DNA from: Methylobacterium pseudosasicola
GTDB lineage: Bacteria; Pseudomonadota; Alphaproteobacteria; Rhizobiales; Beijerinckiaceae
Reading direction: 5' to 3'
Length of the DNA stretch: 64,000 bases
Assembly (NCBI RefSeq): GCF_900114535.1
Contig: NZ_FOTK01000025.1
Coordinates: 43,819 to 107,818, forward strand
Position 1 is the first letter of the stretch, and each line of letters begins with the position of its first letter. The notes beneath the pieces were generated by a model that was not told where the DNA came from, did not search any database, and saw only the letters and a list, made by a program, of their open reading frames with translations. Positions 55,076 to 63,695 of the stretch are shown piece after piece. A program made the position numbers and the translations under genes.

Positions 55076-55609
55076 ATGAACCCCGAGACGAACACGCCCC
55101 CGGTCCTCGACGACGAGACCCTGGCCTTTGCCGGCCGGGTCTTCCAGTACGCCCGGATGGGCCATGCCGAGGAGCTGGCCGAGCTGTTCGGGCAGGGGCT
55201 TCCGGCGAACCTCCGCAACGACAAGGGCGACAGCCTGCTGATGCTCGCCGCCTATAACGGCCAGGCGGAGACGACCCGGGTGATCCTGGAAGCCGGCGGC
55301 GATCCGGAACTCGCCAACGACCGCGGCCAGACCCCGCTGGCCGGTGCCGCCTTCAAGAACGACCTCGCCGTCGCCCGGCTGCTGCTCCAGCGCGGCGCCG
55401 CGGTGGACGGCACCGGCACCGGCAGCCGCACGGCCTTGATGACCGCGGCCATGTTCGACCGCACCGAGATGGTGACGCTGCTCCTCGAACACGGCGCCGA
55501 CCCGGATTTTCGCGACGCCGCCGGCCAGAGCGCCGCCGACATGGCCCGGGCCATGGGCGCCCAGGTGACCCCGGACCAGCTTGACGCGGCGGCACGGAAG
55601 GCGGGGTGA
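55076..55609 (+). CDS. Ankyrin-repeat protein
   Basis: A 177-residue protein with about four ankyrin repeats between residues 18 and 160. Clear examples are GDSLLMLAAYNGQAETTRVILEAGGDPELAND, GQTPLAGAAFKNDLAVARLLLQRGAAVDG and SRTALMTAAMFDRTEMVTLLLEHGADPDFRD. It has no signal peptide. Short stand-alone ankyrin proteins are common in this bacterial group and mediate protein contacts. The partner is unknown. Confidence 0.88.
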   Translation: MNPETNTPPVLDDETLAFAGRVFQYARMGHAEELAELFGQGLPANLRNDKGDSLLMLAAYNGQAETTRVILEAGGDPELANDRGQTPLAGAAFKNDLAVARLLLQRGAAVDGTGTGSRTALMTAAMFDRTEMVTLLLEHGADPDFRDAAGQSAADMARAMGAQVTPDQLDAAARKAG

Positions 55610-55675
55610 GGGGTCAGCGCTGTCAGAGGCCGGGCAGCGCCGACCAGTCCCGCCCTTAATCTCTGGCGTCTGCGA

Positions 55676-56140
55676 TCACGCCGACCTTTGCTTCAACAAG
55701 AGCTGGATCGCCAACGCCACGCGATCCCTGGCGGTCGCCGACCCGAGCTTTGCGATCCCCTCCTCGGCCAGTGCAATGACCGACAAGGCATCGGCACGGG
55801 TCACGCGATGCGTCGGGTCGTAATCCGCACTGTGCCGCTGGACCATAAGCCCTTGAAAGATGTCGCCGACCTCAATCAGCCCAGCCGGGAATCCCAGGCT
55901 GCGCAGCTGTTTACAGGCATTCTTGACGTCCCCGTGATTCAGGGCGCGATACGCGTGCCGCCATGCCTTATCGGGGCGATCCCGCCCGGTGCCCTCAAGC
56001 CGATCCGCACAGTCTTTCGCGAGCGCATGGAAGAGCGCGTAATAGGCCGTGCTGATCGCGCGCTTGAGATCCGACTGCCGCGGCTTGCCGGGATTCGCCC
56101 GCGCCAACCGCCGAGCAGTCCCGAGAAGCTCTCGGCTCAC
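55676..56140 (-). CDS. HEPN-domain protein, candidate toxin or RNase
   Basis: A 154-residue all-helical protein from GTG 56140. The HEPN-like helices include SDLKRAISTAYYALFHALAKDCADRL and the C-terminal FQGLMVQRHSADYDPTHRVTRADAL, where the RHSADYDP segment is typical of HEPN proteins. An R-x6-H arrangement is present at Arg55/His62. HEPN RNases act as toxins in many two-gene modules. The start overlaps the stop of the upstream gene as GTGA. Confidence 0.75.
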   Translation of the reverse strand: MSRELLGTARRLARANPGKPRQSDLKRAISTAYYALFHALAKDCADRLEGTGRDRPDKAWRHAYRALNHGDVKNACKQLRSLGFPAGLIEVGDIFQGLMVQRHSADYDPTHRVTRADALSVIALAEEGIAKLGSATARDRVALAIQLLLKQRSA

Positions 56141-56436
56141 CGCCGGCCGCGCGGCTCGGGCGTGGCTTCCGGTACTTTGTGCCGTATGTAGGCGAAGCGC
56201 GGCTCCTTCAGTTCGAACAGCTTGTCGTTGAGCTTCGTGAGCGCCTTCGATGCCACCTTGAAATCGGGCTCGGCCTCGGGATCCCGATAATGGACGTTGA
56301 CGAGGATGACCGGATCCCCATCGGCATCCTCGGAGTCGATCACCTCGACCTCGCTGACACCGAAACGGCCGAGCTCCTGCCGAACGACGGCTTCGATCGC
56401 GGCCTGAAGCGCCGGGGAGATTTCGGTGCCGATCAT
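56137..56436 (-). CDS. Partner protein of the HEPN gene, unknown family
   Basis: A 99-residue protein starting at ATG 56436, directly coupled to the HEPN gene. It appears alpha/beta: LQAAIEAVVRQELGRFGVSEVEVID, DPVILVNVHYRDPEAEPDF, KVASKALTKLNDKLFE, RFAYIRHKV. It lacks the GSxxxGxxSDxD motif of the MNT nucleotidyltransferases that usually accompany HEPN toxins, so if it is the antitoxin it is of another type. Acidic centre and compact size fit such a role, but this is inference. Confidence 0.6.
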   Translation of the reverse strand: MIGTEISPALQAAIEAVVRQELGRFGVSEVEVIDSEDADGDPVILVNVHYRDPEAEPDFKVASKALTKLNDKLFELKEPRFAYIRHKVPEATPEPRGRR

Positions 56437-56755
56437 GTCCGTGCCCTACCGCGCCTGAGGACGATCCAAGCTCGAAACAGGCATCGGGCCAAAGATGAGC
56501 TCAGCATAGTGCCTCGGCGCGGGCTGTCGATCTCTTTTGCGAATGGGATGATGAGCCGGTCACTTATCCGAAGCGTTCAAGGCGACCTCATCGAGCCAAA
56601 TCGAGATGGTGGCGGCCACGCCAAGAAATGTCGTAATTACAGGGGGGCAACTCCCACCTGAGCTCGCGACGGCCATGCGGCGCCGGAAGCAGCGCGTTGT
56701 GTTCGCGAGCCCTGCATAGGAGTGAACTGAGAACCAACCAACAAGAGGAAACGCC
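56437..56755. other. Gene-free stretch before the PQQ dehydrogenase gene
   Basis: About 320 bp between the divergent HEPN module and PQQ dehydrogenase genes. No supported frame. The last 12 bases hold the GAGGAA ribosome binding site of the dehydrogenase. Confidence 0.45.
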
Positions 56756-58513
56756 GTGCCGCCCATGACCGGACTTCGCCCCGCGCTGATCGCCCTTGCG
56801 ACCCTCCTGCCCCTCCCAGCCATCGCCGCCGAGACCCCCTGGCCCGCCTTCGGGCACGACCACAGCAACCGCAACTTCTCCGACCTCACCCAGATCGATC
56901 GCGCCAGCGTCGGGCGGCTGCGGCCGGCCTGGATGTTCCAGACTGGGGTGACGGGCTATTTCCAGGCGCAGCCGGTGATGGTCGACGGCACGCTCTACAT
57001 TTCGACGACCCAGAACAACGTCGCAGCGCTCGAGGCCCGCACCGGCCGGCCGCTCTGGACCTACACGCACAAGGCCCGCACCGAAAAGATCTTCGGGCCG
57101 CCCTCGAACCGCGGGCTCGCGGTGTCGAACGGCCTCGTGTTCGAGGCGACCATGGACGGGCGGCTGATCGCGCTGGACGCCAAGACCGGCCGGGTCGTCT
57201 GGGACAAGGAGGCGGTGCGCCCGGAGGAGGGCGAGAGCGAGACCGCCTCGGATCTCACCGCCAAGCTCGGCGGCAAGGCGGTGCAGGGCTCGAGCCGGCT
57301 CGGCTTCAAGATGCCGCCGCTGGTGGCCGAGGGGCTGGTGATCGTCGGCGTCACGGGCGCGGGCTACGGGCTGCATGTCGAGGACGAGTCCGGCGGCTTG
57401 GATGGCGGCGCCGTGGTCGGAATCGAGGGCGGCTACGGAAGGCGCGGCTGGCTTGCCGCCTACGATGCCAAGACCGGCGCGGAGCGCTGGCGCTGGTACG
57501 TCACCCCGTCCGAGGGCTGGGAGGGCGGCTTCGTCGCGCAGACCGTGGACGGCGTGCCGCTCCAGCGGGACATCGCCGCCGAGAAGGCGGCCGCGCCGGC
57601 CAATCGCGAGGCCTGGCGGGTGGGCGGCGGCTCGCTCTGGATGACCCCGGCCTACGACCCGGATCTCGGCCTGATCTTCCTCGGCACCGGCAACCCGGCG
57701 CCGCAGAATTTCGGCCTCTCGCGCCCGGGGGACAATCTCTACACGATGTGCCTCGTGGCGCTCGATGTCCGCACCGGGCAACTGCGCTGGTATTCCCAGC
57801 AGGTGCCGCATGACGAGTGGGGCTATGATGTCGCCGCGCCGCCGTTCCTGCTCGACGGGCCGAACGGCGCCAAGGCCGTGGCCTCGGCGAGCAAGACCGG
57901 CTGGATCTACGTCCACGACCGCGCGACGGGGACGTTGCTCGAACGCTCGGCCCCGCTGCTGGACCAAAAAAACCTGTTCGCGCCGCCGACCCCGCAGGGC
58001 ACCGTAGTGGCGCCGGGACCCCTGGGCGCGGTCTCGTGGCCGCCCACCGCCTATGACGGGCGCCTCGCCTACGTGCAGGTCCGCCACGGGTCGACGACCT
58101 ACACGGTCAAGACCGTGCCGGCCGCCGGGGACAGGCCGGAGATCCGCTACACTGAGACCAGCGAGGCCAAGGGCGAGCCGTCCTTCAGCACGCTGACCGC
58201 GGTCGACCTCGCGGATGGCGGCAAGATCGCCTGGACGATACGCTCGGGCAGCCGGCTCTCCGGCGGCACCCTGGCGACGGCGGGCGGCCTGGTCTTCTCC
58301 GGCGAGGAGGATGGGCATCTCAATGCCCACGACGCCCGCGACGGCACGCTGCTCTGGCGGTTCCAGTGCGGCGCCGGCATCAGCGGTCCGGCCATGACCT
58401 ACGCGCTGGACGGCAAGCAATTCCTCGCTATGGCCGCGGGCGGCGCGTCCTACACCAAGGCGGCCGGGTTCGGCACCGGCGACGCACTGCTGGTCTTCGC
58501 GCTGCCCGATTGA
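56756..58513 (+). CDS. PQQ-dependent dehydrogenase-like quinoprotein lacking the catalytic Asp
   Basis: A 585-residue exported beta-propeller from GTG 56756, chosen because AGAGGAA lies six bases upstream. An ATG at 56765 is too far from it. The signal peptide is TGLRPALIALATLLPLPAIAA. Propeller motifs include ALEARTGRPLWTY, NRGLAVSNGLVFEATMDGRLIALDAKTG and FLGTGNPAPQNF...RPGDNLYT. The vicinal Cys pair of methanol dehydrogenases is replaced by FGPPSNRG. The loop PHDEWGYDVAAPP has Gly356 where the family has the catalytic Asp after Trp, while Asp358, the position linked to lanthanide binding, is present. No cytochrome or pqq gene is adjacent. Confidence 0.88.
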   Translation: MPPMTGLRPALIALATLLPLPAIAAETPWPAFGHDHSNRNFSDLTQIDRASVGRLRPAWMFQTGVTGYFQAQPVMVDGTLYISTTQNNVAALEARTGRPLWTYTHKARTEKIFGPPSNRGLAVSNGLVFEATMDGRLIALDAKTGRVVWDKEAVRPEEGESETASDLTAKLGGKAVQGSSRLGFKMPPLVAEGLVIVGVTGAGYGLHVEDESGGLDGGAVVGIEGGYGRRGWLAAYDAKTGAERWRWYVTPSEGWEGGFVAQTVDGVPLQRDIAAEKAAAPANREAWRVGGGSLWMTPAYDPDLGLIFLGTGNPAPQNFGLSRPGDNLYTMCLVALDVRTGQLRWYSQQVPHDEWGYDVAAPPFLLDGPNGAKAVASASKTGWIYVHDRATGTLLERSAPLLDQKNLFAPPTPQGTVVAPGPLGAVSWPPTAYDGRLAYVQVRHGSTTYTVKTVPAAGDRPEIRYTETSEAKGEPSFSTLTAVDLADGGKIAWTIRSGSRLSGGTLATAGGLVFSGEEDGHLNAHDARDGTLLWRFQCGAGISGPAMTYALDGKQFLAMAAGGASYTKAAGFGTGDALLVFALPD

Positions 58514-58572
58514 CGCCTGCCGAGCTTGACTGGAGGAGTTCCAGCCTTTGACGGCGGGGATTCGGCCAGATC

Positions 58573-59004
58573 ATGACGCAGGAACAGGGCAGCGACGGCG
58601 CGGCCGCGGACACGCAGCCGAGCCATCGCGGGGCGCCGGTGATCCGCACCATCGCGATGCCGGCCGACACCAACCCGGCCGGCGACATTTTTGGCGGCTG
58701 GCTGATGGCCCAGATGGATCTGGCGGCCGGCAACGTCGCGGCCCGGCGCTCGCGCGGGCGCTGCGCCACCATCGCGGTGGACGCGATCACCTTCCACCAC
58801 CCGGTCTTCGTGGGCGACGAGGTCAGCCTCTACGCCTGGTTGATCAAGGTCGGGCGCTCGTCCCTGCGGATCCAGGTCGAGGTCTGGCGGCGGGAGCGGG
58901 CGAGCGAGACCACCATGAAGGTCACCGAGGCGACCTTCACCTTCGTGGCCATCGGCGACGACCGCCGCCCGCGGCCGGTGCCGCCGGAGGCGGGCGGGAT
59001 CTGA
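58573..59004 (+). CDS. YciA-type acyl-CoA thioesterase
   Basis: A 143-residue hot-dog-fold protein hydrolysing acyl-CoA. The catalytic loop and helix are PADTNPAGDIFGGWLMAQMDLAAGNVAA (Asp in NPAGD, Gly-rich turn). It also has AVDAITFHHPVFVGDEVSLYAW and the C-terminal VTEATFTFVAI. The N-terminal 20 residues are polar and extra. Starts 59 bp after the PQQ dehydrogenase stop and may share its transcript. Confidence 0.88.
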   Translation: MTQEQGSDGAAADTQPSHRGAPVIRTIAMPADTNPAGDIFGGWLMAQMDLAAGNVAARRSRGRCATIAVDAITFHHPVFVGDEVSLYAWLIKVGRSSLRIQVEVWRRERASETTMKVTEATFTFVAIGDDRRPRPVPPEAGGI

Positions 59005-59226
59005 CGCGGAATTGCGCGCATCGCGCAGCTATCAATGCAGGCATCGCGTCACAGAGCGGGTAAACCTGTTGGAGCGCGCCGGATCAGCGCTCCCCATCTT
59101 GGTGGTCTGCAATGGACGGCGTGTGTTGGCCTGCTGCTCTCGAAGGGTGATGCATAGGATCGGACATAACGGGGCGGGCGTCGTCGATGGTGTCATGCTA
59201 CCATCGGGTTCAGTCAGGAGCGGTAA

Positions 59227-59457
59227 ATGAAACTGGTCACTCCGCACGATGTCCTGTCAGCCTATGCCCAGGCCGAGATCGGCTCGGACGTTGCGGTCTC
59301 TTCGCTCGGTTTGAACGGGTTTCGCGACCTGATCGTCGCGATGGCCGATGCTGGACATCGGCTTCCGCGCCCGTCCCAGGCGGAAACCGAGGCCCAGGTG
59401 GATTCGGCGATACCGCTGCTGCTGGCTGTTCTCGATGACGGCCCTAGCGATGCTTGA
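59227..59457 (+). CDS. Small protein coupled to PIN gene, candidate antitoxin
   Basis: A 76-residue protein with an excellent AGGAGCGG ribosome binding site. Sequence: KLVTPHDVLSAYAQAEIGSDVAVSSLGLNGFRDLIVAMADAGHRLPRPSQAETEAQVDSAIPLLLAVL. It is helical, acidic at the C terminus, and overlaps the next start by 8 bp. I recognise no antitoxin family. The role is suggested only by pairing with a PIN-domain gene. Confidence 0.6.
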   Translation: MKLVTPHDVLSAYAQAEIGSDVAVSSLGLNGFRDLIVAMADAGHRLPRPSQAETEAQVDSAIPLLLAVLDDGPSDA

Positions 59458-60046
59458 CCTCGTGATCCCGGATACGGGACCGCTGATCACGCTGGCGCTC
59501 ATCGATCGTTTGGATCTGCTGGATCGTTTCCAGTGCCCGATCCTGGTCACCGACATGATCCACGCCGAATTGACGCGCGGACCGGATACGGCACCGGACA
59601 AAGCAGCGTTCGAGCACTGGTATCGCGCGCGGGGCAACCGGGTTCAAACGGTGGACACCCTGTACGGCACCATGTGGCGGGAACTTCCCGACGAGACGCG
59701 TCGGTCCATCAAAAGGCAGTTTCCGAATGCCGGAGAGGAATCCATCCGGGAGTTTGCGGGACGGGTCGCCGAGGTTCTGCCGGAGGATGACCAAATCCTC
59801 GTCCTGTTCGAGGAAGAGAAGGTCAAACGCATGTCCTTCGGCAGGCACGTCCATTTGCTCCATACCTGGGCCTTCATGGTGGCCCTGGAACGGATGGGTG
59901 TCATTCCCTCGGCTGACGATCTCCATAAGCAAGTCGAACAGCGTGGCAGGACCATCGCGCGCGACGTGTACGAACGCCGCGCTTCCGCCGGGGGTGGCGA
60001 TGTGCAGGATTGGACGGACGACTACGACCGTCCAGCTGGTATCTGA
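59450..60046 (+). CDS. PIN-like domain protein, candidate nuclease
   Basis: A 198-residue protein opening LDLVIPDTGPLITLALIDRLDLLDRF (Asp8 is the first PIN acidic residue) and continuing PILVTDMIHAELTRG (second acidic site). The third site, normally GxAEAI, reads PEDDQILVLFEEEKV, so it is altered. The C-terminal 60 residues are longer than in ordinary VapC toxins. An upstream in-frame ATG at 59435 is the alternative start. It is probably the effector of a two-gene module with the preceding small gene. Confidence 0.68.
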   Translation: MLDLVIPDTGPLITLALIDRLDLLDRFQCPILVTDMIHAELTRGPDTAPDKAAFEHWYRARGNRVQTVDTLYGTMWRELPDETRRSIKRQFPNAGEESIREFAGRVAEVLPEDDQILVLFEEEKVKRMSFGRHVHLLHTWAFMVALERMGVIPSADDLHKQVEQRGRTIARDVYERRASAGGGDVQDWTDDYDRPAGI

Positions 60047-60209
60047 CCAATCATTCTGTTCTCGACTGAAGGCATTCGCGGAAGCGGCAACGCTCTGACG
60101 ATCCCGAGGCCTGACACGTCACCGCTTTTGGGGCGTTCTGGCGACCTCAGGATGCCCAGATGGATTCGAAGCAGACGGTCCCCGGGGTCAAGCGAACGAA
60201 TCGCCCGCC

Positions 60210-61535
60210 TCACCCCTTCGCAATCGCATACCGCGTGCGCAGCCGCAGGCCGAACACCGCCATCATGAACATGCAGCAGGTGGCGTTGTTGCCGTTGTAC
60301 AGAACCGTCTCGAACGAGGCCGAGACGAGGCCGAGGAACCACAGGCGCAGGAACAACAGCGTCTCCGCGTCGAGGCCTCGGCCGCCGGCGACGCGCTGCA
60401 GGTCGCGGACCGGCGCCAGCACGAAGACCCAGAGGGTGAGCACCAGGAACGGGAAGCCGCCGATCAAAGCCGTGTCGAGATAGGCGTTGTGGGAGTGGTT
60501 GGCGGTGTTGACCCAGGTCAGCTCCTCGGAGCCGCCATACATGGTCCGCTCGGTCATCCAGAAGGCACCGATGCCCCAGCCCTGCCAGGGGCGGACCAGG
60601 ATGTTGTCGAGGGCGAATTGCCAGATCTCGCTGCGGCCCGTGAAGGTCGCGTCGGTGAGCAAAGTGCCGATCGCGTCCTGGATCGCCGGGACCAGGATCG
60701 AGCCGATCGAGATCAGCGAGAACCCGACGATCGGCCCGAGCAACAAGAGGGCGCGCAGGGTGCCGCCAGTGAAGATCCGGCACAGGCCGGTGACGGCAAG
60801 GATCACCGGCAGCACCAGAAGCGCGGTCTTGGAGCCGCTCGCCACCAGCAGGCCGAGGGCCAGGGCCACGACGATCCAGCCGAGCACGCGGCTCGCCGCC
60901 GAGGCGACGTAGAGCCCGACGATCACCAGGATCACCATGGCCGCGCCGGACTCGTTCTTCTGCGGGAAGATACCCCGCCACAGGCCCGGATGGCTCGGAT
61001 CGGAATTCACGTCGAAGGCCGAGTGGATCGCCAGATCCGGCACCAGGGCCACGGCGAGGTAGGAGGAGATCAGGATCACCAGGGCGGCGCCGGCCATCGT
61101 CAACGCCAGCTGGCGCGGCGAGCGGGCGACCAGCAGCACCCCGGCCGACAGCATCGCCGCGATGGCGAACAAGGCGAGCCGCCGCAGCGACAGGCTCGGC
61201 TCGACCGACAGGAGCGCGGTGATCCCGAGCCAGCCGGCGCTGAGCATCAGCGGCCAGGTCGCCAGCGGGCGCAGGTGGCGAAAGCCGATCCGGTGGAGCG
61301 CCGCGGCCATGCCGAGGCCGGCCACCACGAACAGCACCTGGGTCAGCAGGCTGCCATCCTCGGAGGCCGCCAGCGACGACCGGTCGGTCAGGTCCTTGAG
61401 CCAGACGTGGTTCCACAACAGGACGAAAACAGCTCCGTTCAGGAGCACGCGCAGGACATCCGGCACGTCGCGCGCAGCCGCGCCGTGCTGGGCCCTCTCG
61501 GCCGGGATCCCGATCGCCGCGTCCGCCGAAGCCAT
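60210..61535 (-). CDS. O-antigen ligase/polymerase-like membrane protein
   Basis: A 441-residue protein with about 10-12 membrane helices and a Wzy_C-type region with the motif TANHSHNAYLDTALIGG and RSEIWQFALDNILVRPWQGWGIGAF. Family members (WaaL, Wzy, ExoQ) join or polymerise glycans at the periplasmic face. The neighbours are not polysaccharide genes, so the substrate is unknown. Confidence 0.85.
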   Translation of the reverse strand: MASADAAIGIPAERAQHGAAARDVPDVLRVLLNGAVFVLLWNHVWLKDLTDRSSLAASEDGSLLTQVLFVVAGLGMAAALHRIGFRHLRPLATWPLMLSAGWLGITALLSVEPSLSLRRLALFAIAAMLSAGVLLVARSPRQLALTMAGAALVILISSYLAVALVPDLAIHSAFDVNSDPSHPGLWRGIFPQKNESGAAMVILVIVGLYVASAASRVLGWIVVALALGLLVASGSKTALLVLPVILAVTGLCRIFTGGTLRALLLLGPIVGFSLISIGSILVPAIQDAIGTLLTDATFTGRSEIWQFALDNILVRPWQGWGIGAFWMTERTMYGGSEELTWVNTANHSHNAYLDTALIGGFPFLVLTLWVFVLAPVRDLQRVAGGRGLDAETLLFLRLWFLGLVSASFETVLYNGNNATCCMFMMAVFGLRLRTRYAIAKG

Positions 61536-61926
61536 GCCGTTCCACCGCAGGGGCCGCGTGATGCGGCGCTGCTCATTGTAGCGGGTGTGGTCGCCGGGGC
61601 GATGGGTCGGCCGGTGGTTGCACTCGTGGATCTGACGATAACCTTAGCGGGTTGGTCGGATCGGGAAATGCCAGGCGTCCCGCAGGCTTGGGCGCTGCGC
61701 GAATGCCCGCTGGTTCACCTCGTCATTGCGAGCGCAGCGAAGCAACCCAGGGCAGCGCGCGTTCTCAAACCACAGCGTATCCCTAGGTTGCTTCGCTGCG
61801 CTCGCAATGACGGTGGGGTCCACGCGCAGCGTGCAACCATCGCGGCGGCTTTGCGTCTACAGACGCTCCCGAGCGGGCCGGCTCGCGTTGCAGTACGATC
61901 GGCCCGCGCAAAAAGACAGGTGCACC
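61536..61926. other. Intergenic DNA containing the family B repeat
   Basis: About 390 bp between divergent genes. Besides the repeat nothing gene-like is supported. The promoter of the quinone oxidoreductase gene is presumably in the last 110 bp. Confidence 0.45.
61721..61812. repeat. Dispersed palindromic repeat, family B copy 2
   Basis: The left arm CGTCATTGCGAGCGCAGCGA and the 20 bases after it match the copy at 40690-40776 at nearly every position. The right arm ends GGTTGCTTCGCTGCGCTCGC. It lies in the intergenic DNA between the O-antigen ligase-like gene and the quinone oxidoreductase gene. Confidence 0.87.
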
Positions 61927-62946
61927 ATGACCCAATCGGCATCCCGGGCGGTCATCGTCCAGCCCGGCGGCGGCTTCGACAAGGTGGGGTTCGGCGAGCG
62001 GCCCGTCCCCGAGCCCGGCCCCGGCGAAATCACCGTGCGGCTGCGGGCGAACTCGCTGAACTATCACGACTACGCCGTGGTCAGCGGACTCTGGGGGCCG
62101 AGCGAACCGCGGGTGCCGATGTCCGACGGCGCCGGCGAGGTCGAGGCGGTCGGCCCCGGCGTGGAGGCGTTCGCGATCGGTGACCGGGTGGTCAGCACCT
62201 TCTTCCCGACCTGGCTCGACGGCACGCCGCAGGTCGAGGGCTTTGCCACCGTGCCGGGGGACGGGATCGACGGCTATGCCCGCGAGCGGGTCACGGCGCC
62301 GGCCACCGCCTTCACCCGCGCCCCCCGGGGCTGGGACCATGCCGAGGCCGCGACCCTGACCACGGCGGCGCTCACCGCGTGGCGGGCGCTCCACGCCGAT
62401 GCCGGCCTCAAGAGCGGCGACGTGGTGCTGGTGCAGGGCACCGGCGGCGTGTCGCTGTTCGCGCTGCAATTCGCCAAGGCGGCGGGCGCGACGGTGATCG
62501 CGACCTCGTCGAGCGACGCGAAGCTCGAGCGCCTGCGCGGCCTCGGGGCCGACCACCTGATCAACTACCGCGCCGATCCCGCCTGGGGCGCCACCGCCAA
62601 GCGGCTGACTGGCGGGCGTGGCGTCGACCACGTGCTCGATGTCGCCGGCCCGGGGACCCTGGAACAATCGATGGAGGCCGTGCGGGTCGCCGGCCACATC
62701 TCGGTGATCGGCATCCTCACCGGCGTGGCCGGGCCGCTGCCCCTGGTCCCGGCGCTGATCCGCCAGATCCGGCTGCAGGGCGTGCTGGTCGGCAGCCGCA
62801 GCCAGCAGATCGCGATGATCCGCGGCATCGACGCCTGCGGGCTGCGGCCGGTGGTAGACAGCGTCTACCCGCTGGCCGAGATCGTGGACGCGTTCCGGCA
62901 CCAGGAGAGCAACCGGCATTTCGGCAAGATCTGCATCCAGATCTGA
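61927..62946 (+). CDS. Zinc-independent MDR-family NAD(P)-dependent oxidoreductase
   Basis: A 339-residue medium-chain dehydrogenase/reductase. It has a GroES-like N domain (PVPEPGPGEITVRLRANSLNYHDYAVVSG), a Rossmann domain with VLVQGTGGVSLFALQFAKAAGATVIATSSSDAKLERLRGLGADHLINY, and the terminal HFGKICIQI. Zn-binding Cys residues are lacking, as in quinone oxidoreductases. It likely reduces a quinone, enone or aldehyde with NAD(P)H. Substrate unknown. Confidence 0.87.
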   Translation: MTQSASRAVIVQPGGGFDKVGFGERPVPEPGPGEITVRLRANSLNYHDYAVVSGLWGPSEPRVPMSDGAGEVEAVGPGVEAFAIGDRVVSTFFPTWLDGTPQVEGFATVPGDGIDGYARERVTAPATAFTRAPRGWDHAEAATLTTAALTAWRALHADAGLKSGDVVLVQGTGGVSLFALQFAKAAGATVIATSSSDAKLERLRGLGADHLINYRADPAWGATAKRLTGGRGVDHVLDVAGPGTLEQSMEAVRVAGHISVIGILTGVAGPLPLVPALIRQIRLQGVLVGSRSQQIAMIRGIDACGLRPVVDSVYPLAEIVDAFRHQESNRHFGKICIQI

Positions 62947-63000
62947 GGGGTGGGAATGGGTTAAGGTGGCGGCCTTCGCGGTCGCCACACCGTCGAGCCG

Positions 63001-63621
63001 ATGCCCTCAGACCCTGCCACCCCTTTGCTGCCCGTCGGCTTCTCGGCTTTGCCGCCGGGGCACATCGCTGCCATCGTCACCAGCCTCGACATGGTCGGGC
63101 CGCCGACCCCGCGCGCGGCCAAACCCTTGCCGGATGGGATGGCGTTGCATCCGCTCGTCCGTTCGGATTGCGAGACCTATCGCGGGCTGTACCGAGCGGT
63201 GGGCGCCGACTGGCTGTGGTTCTCGCGCCTGACCCTGTCGGACCAAGCCCTGCGGGATATCCTCGACGACCCGCGGGTGGAAATCCTGACGCTCCGTCAG
63301 GACGGCACGGATCTCGGCCTGCTGGAGCTGGATTTCCGCCAGCCGGAGACCTGCGAGCTGGCCTTCCTCGGCCTCGTCCCGGAGGCACTCGGGCAGGGGC
63401 TCGGCCGCACCCTGATCAACACCGCGATCGAAAGCGCCTGGTCGCACCCGATCAAGCGGTTCTGGGTACATACCTGCACGTTCGACCATCCCGGGGCGCT
63501 CGATTTCTACCGCCGCTCCGGCTTCACGCCCTGCGCGGTCGCGGTCGAGGTGGCGCCCGATCCCCGCCTCACCGGCCTCCTGCCCCGGACCTGCGCCCCG
63601 CACGTCCCGCTGCTGGCGTGA
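63001..63621 (+). CDS. GNAT-family N-acetyltransferase
   Basis: A 206-residue protein. The acetyl-CoA-binding motif A is CELAFLGLVPEALGQGLGRTLINTAIESAW (Gln-x-x-Gly-x-Gly). Motif B is WVHTCTFDHPGALDFYRRSGFTPC. The N-terminal 50 residues are Pro-rich and less conserved. Substrate unknown. It is 54 bp downstream of the oxidoreductase gene, possibly one transcript. Confidence 0.87.
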   Translation: MPSDPATPLLPVGFSALPPGHIAAIVTSLDMVGPPTPRAAKPLPDGMALHPLVRSDCETYRGLYRAVGADWLWFSRLTLSDQALRDILDDPRVEILTLRQDGTDLGLLELDFRQPETCELAFLGLVPEALGQGLGRTLINTAIESAWSHPIKRFWVHTCTFDHPGALDFYRRSGFTPCAVAVEVAPDPRLTGLLPRTCAPHVPLLA

Positions 63622-63695
63622 CCGCCGCGCCACGGCGCTCCCTCGGGACCGCGAGCATGCCCGGCCGAGGGTTGCGCCACCCGCCCCCGCAGTTC

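Noticed and set aside
60489..62183. 564-codon open frame opposite the O-antigen ligase-like gene
   Set aside because: It runs into the repeat and the next gene, is Gln/Asp/Arg-rich and has no motif. The opposite strand shows a proper membrane protein.
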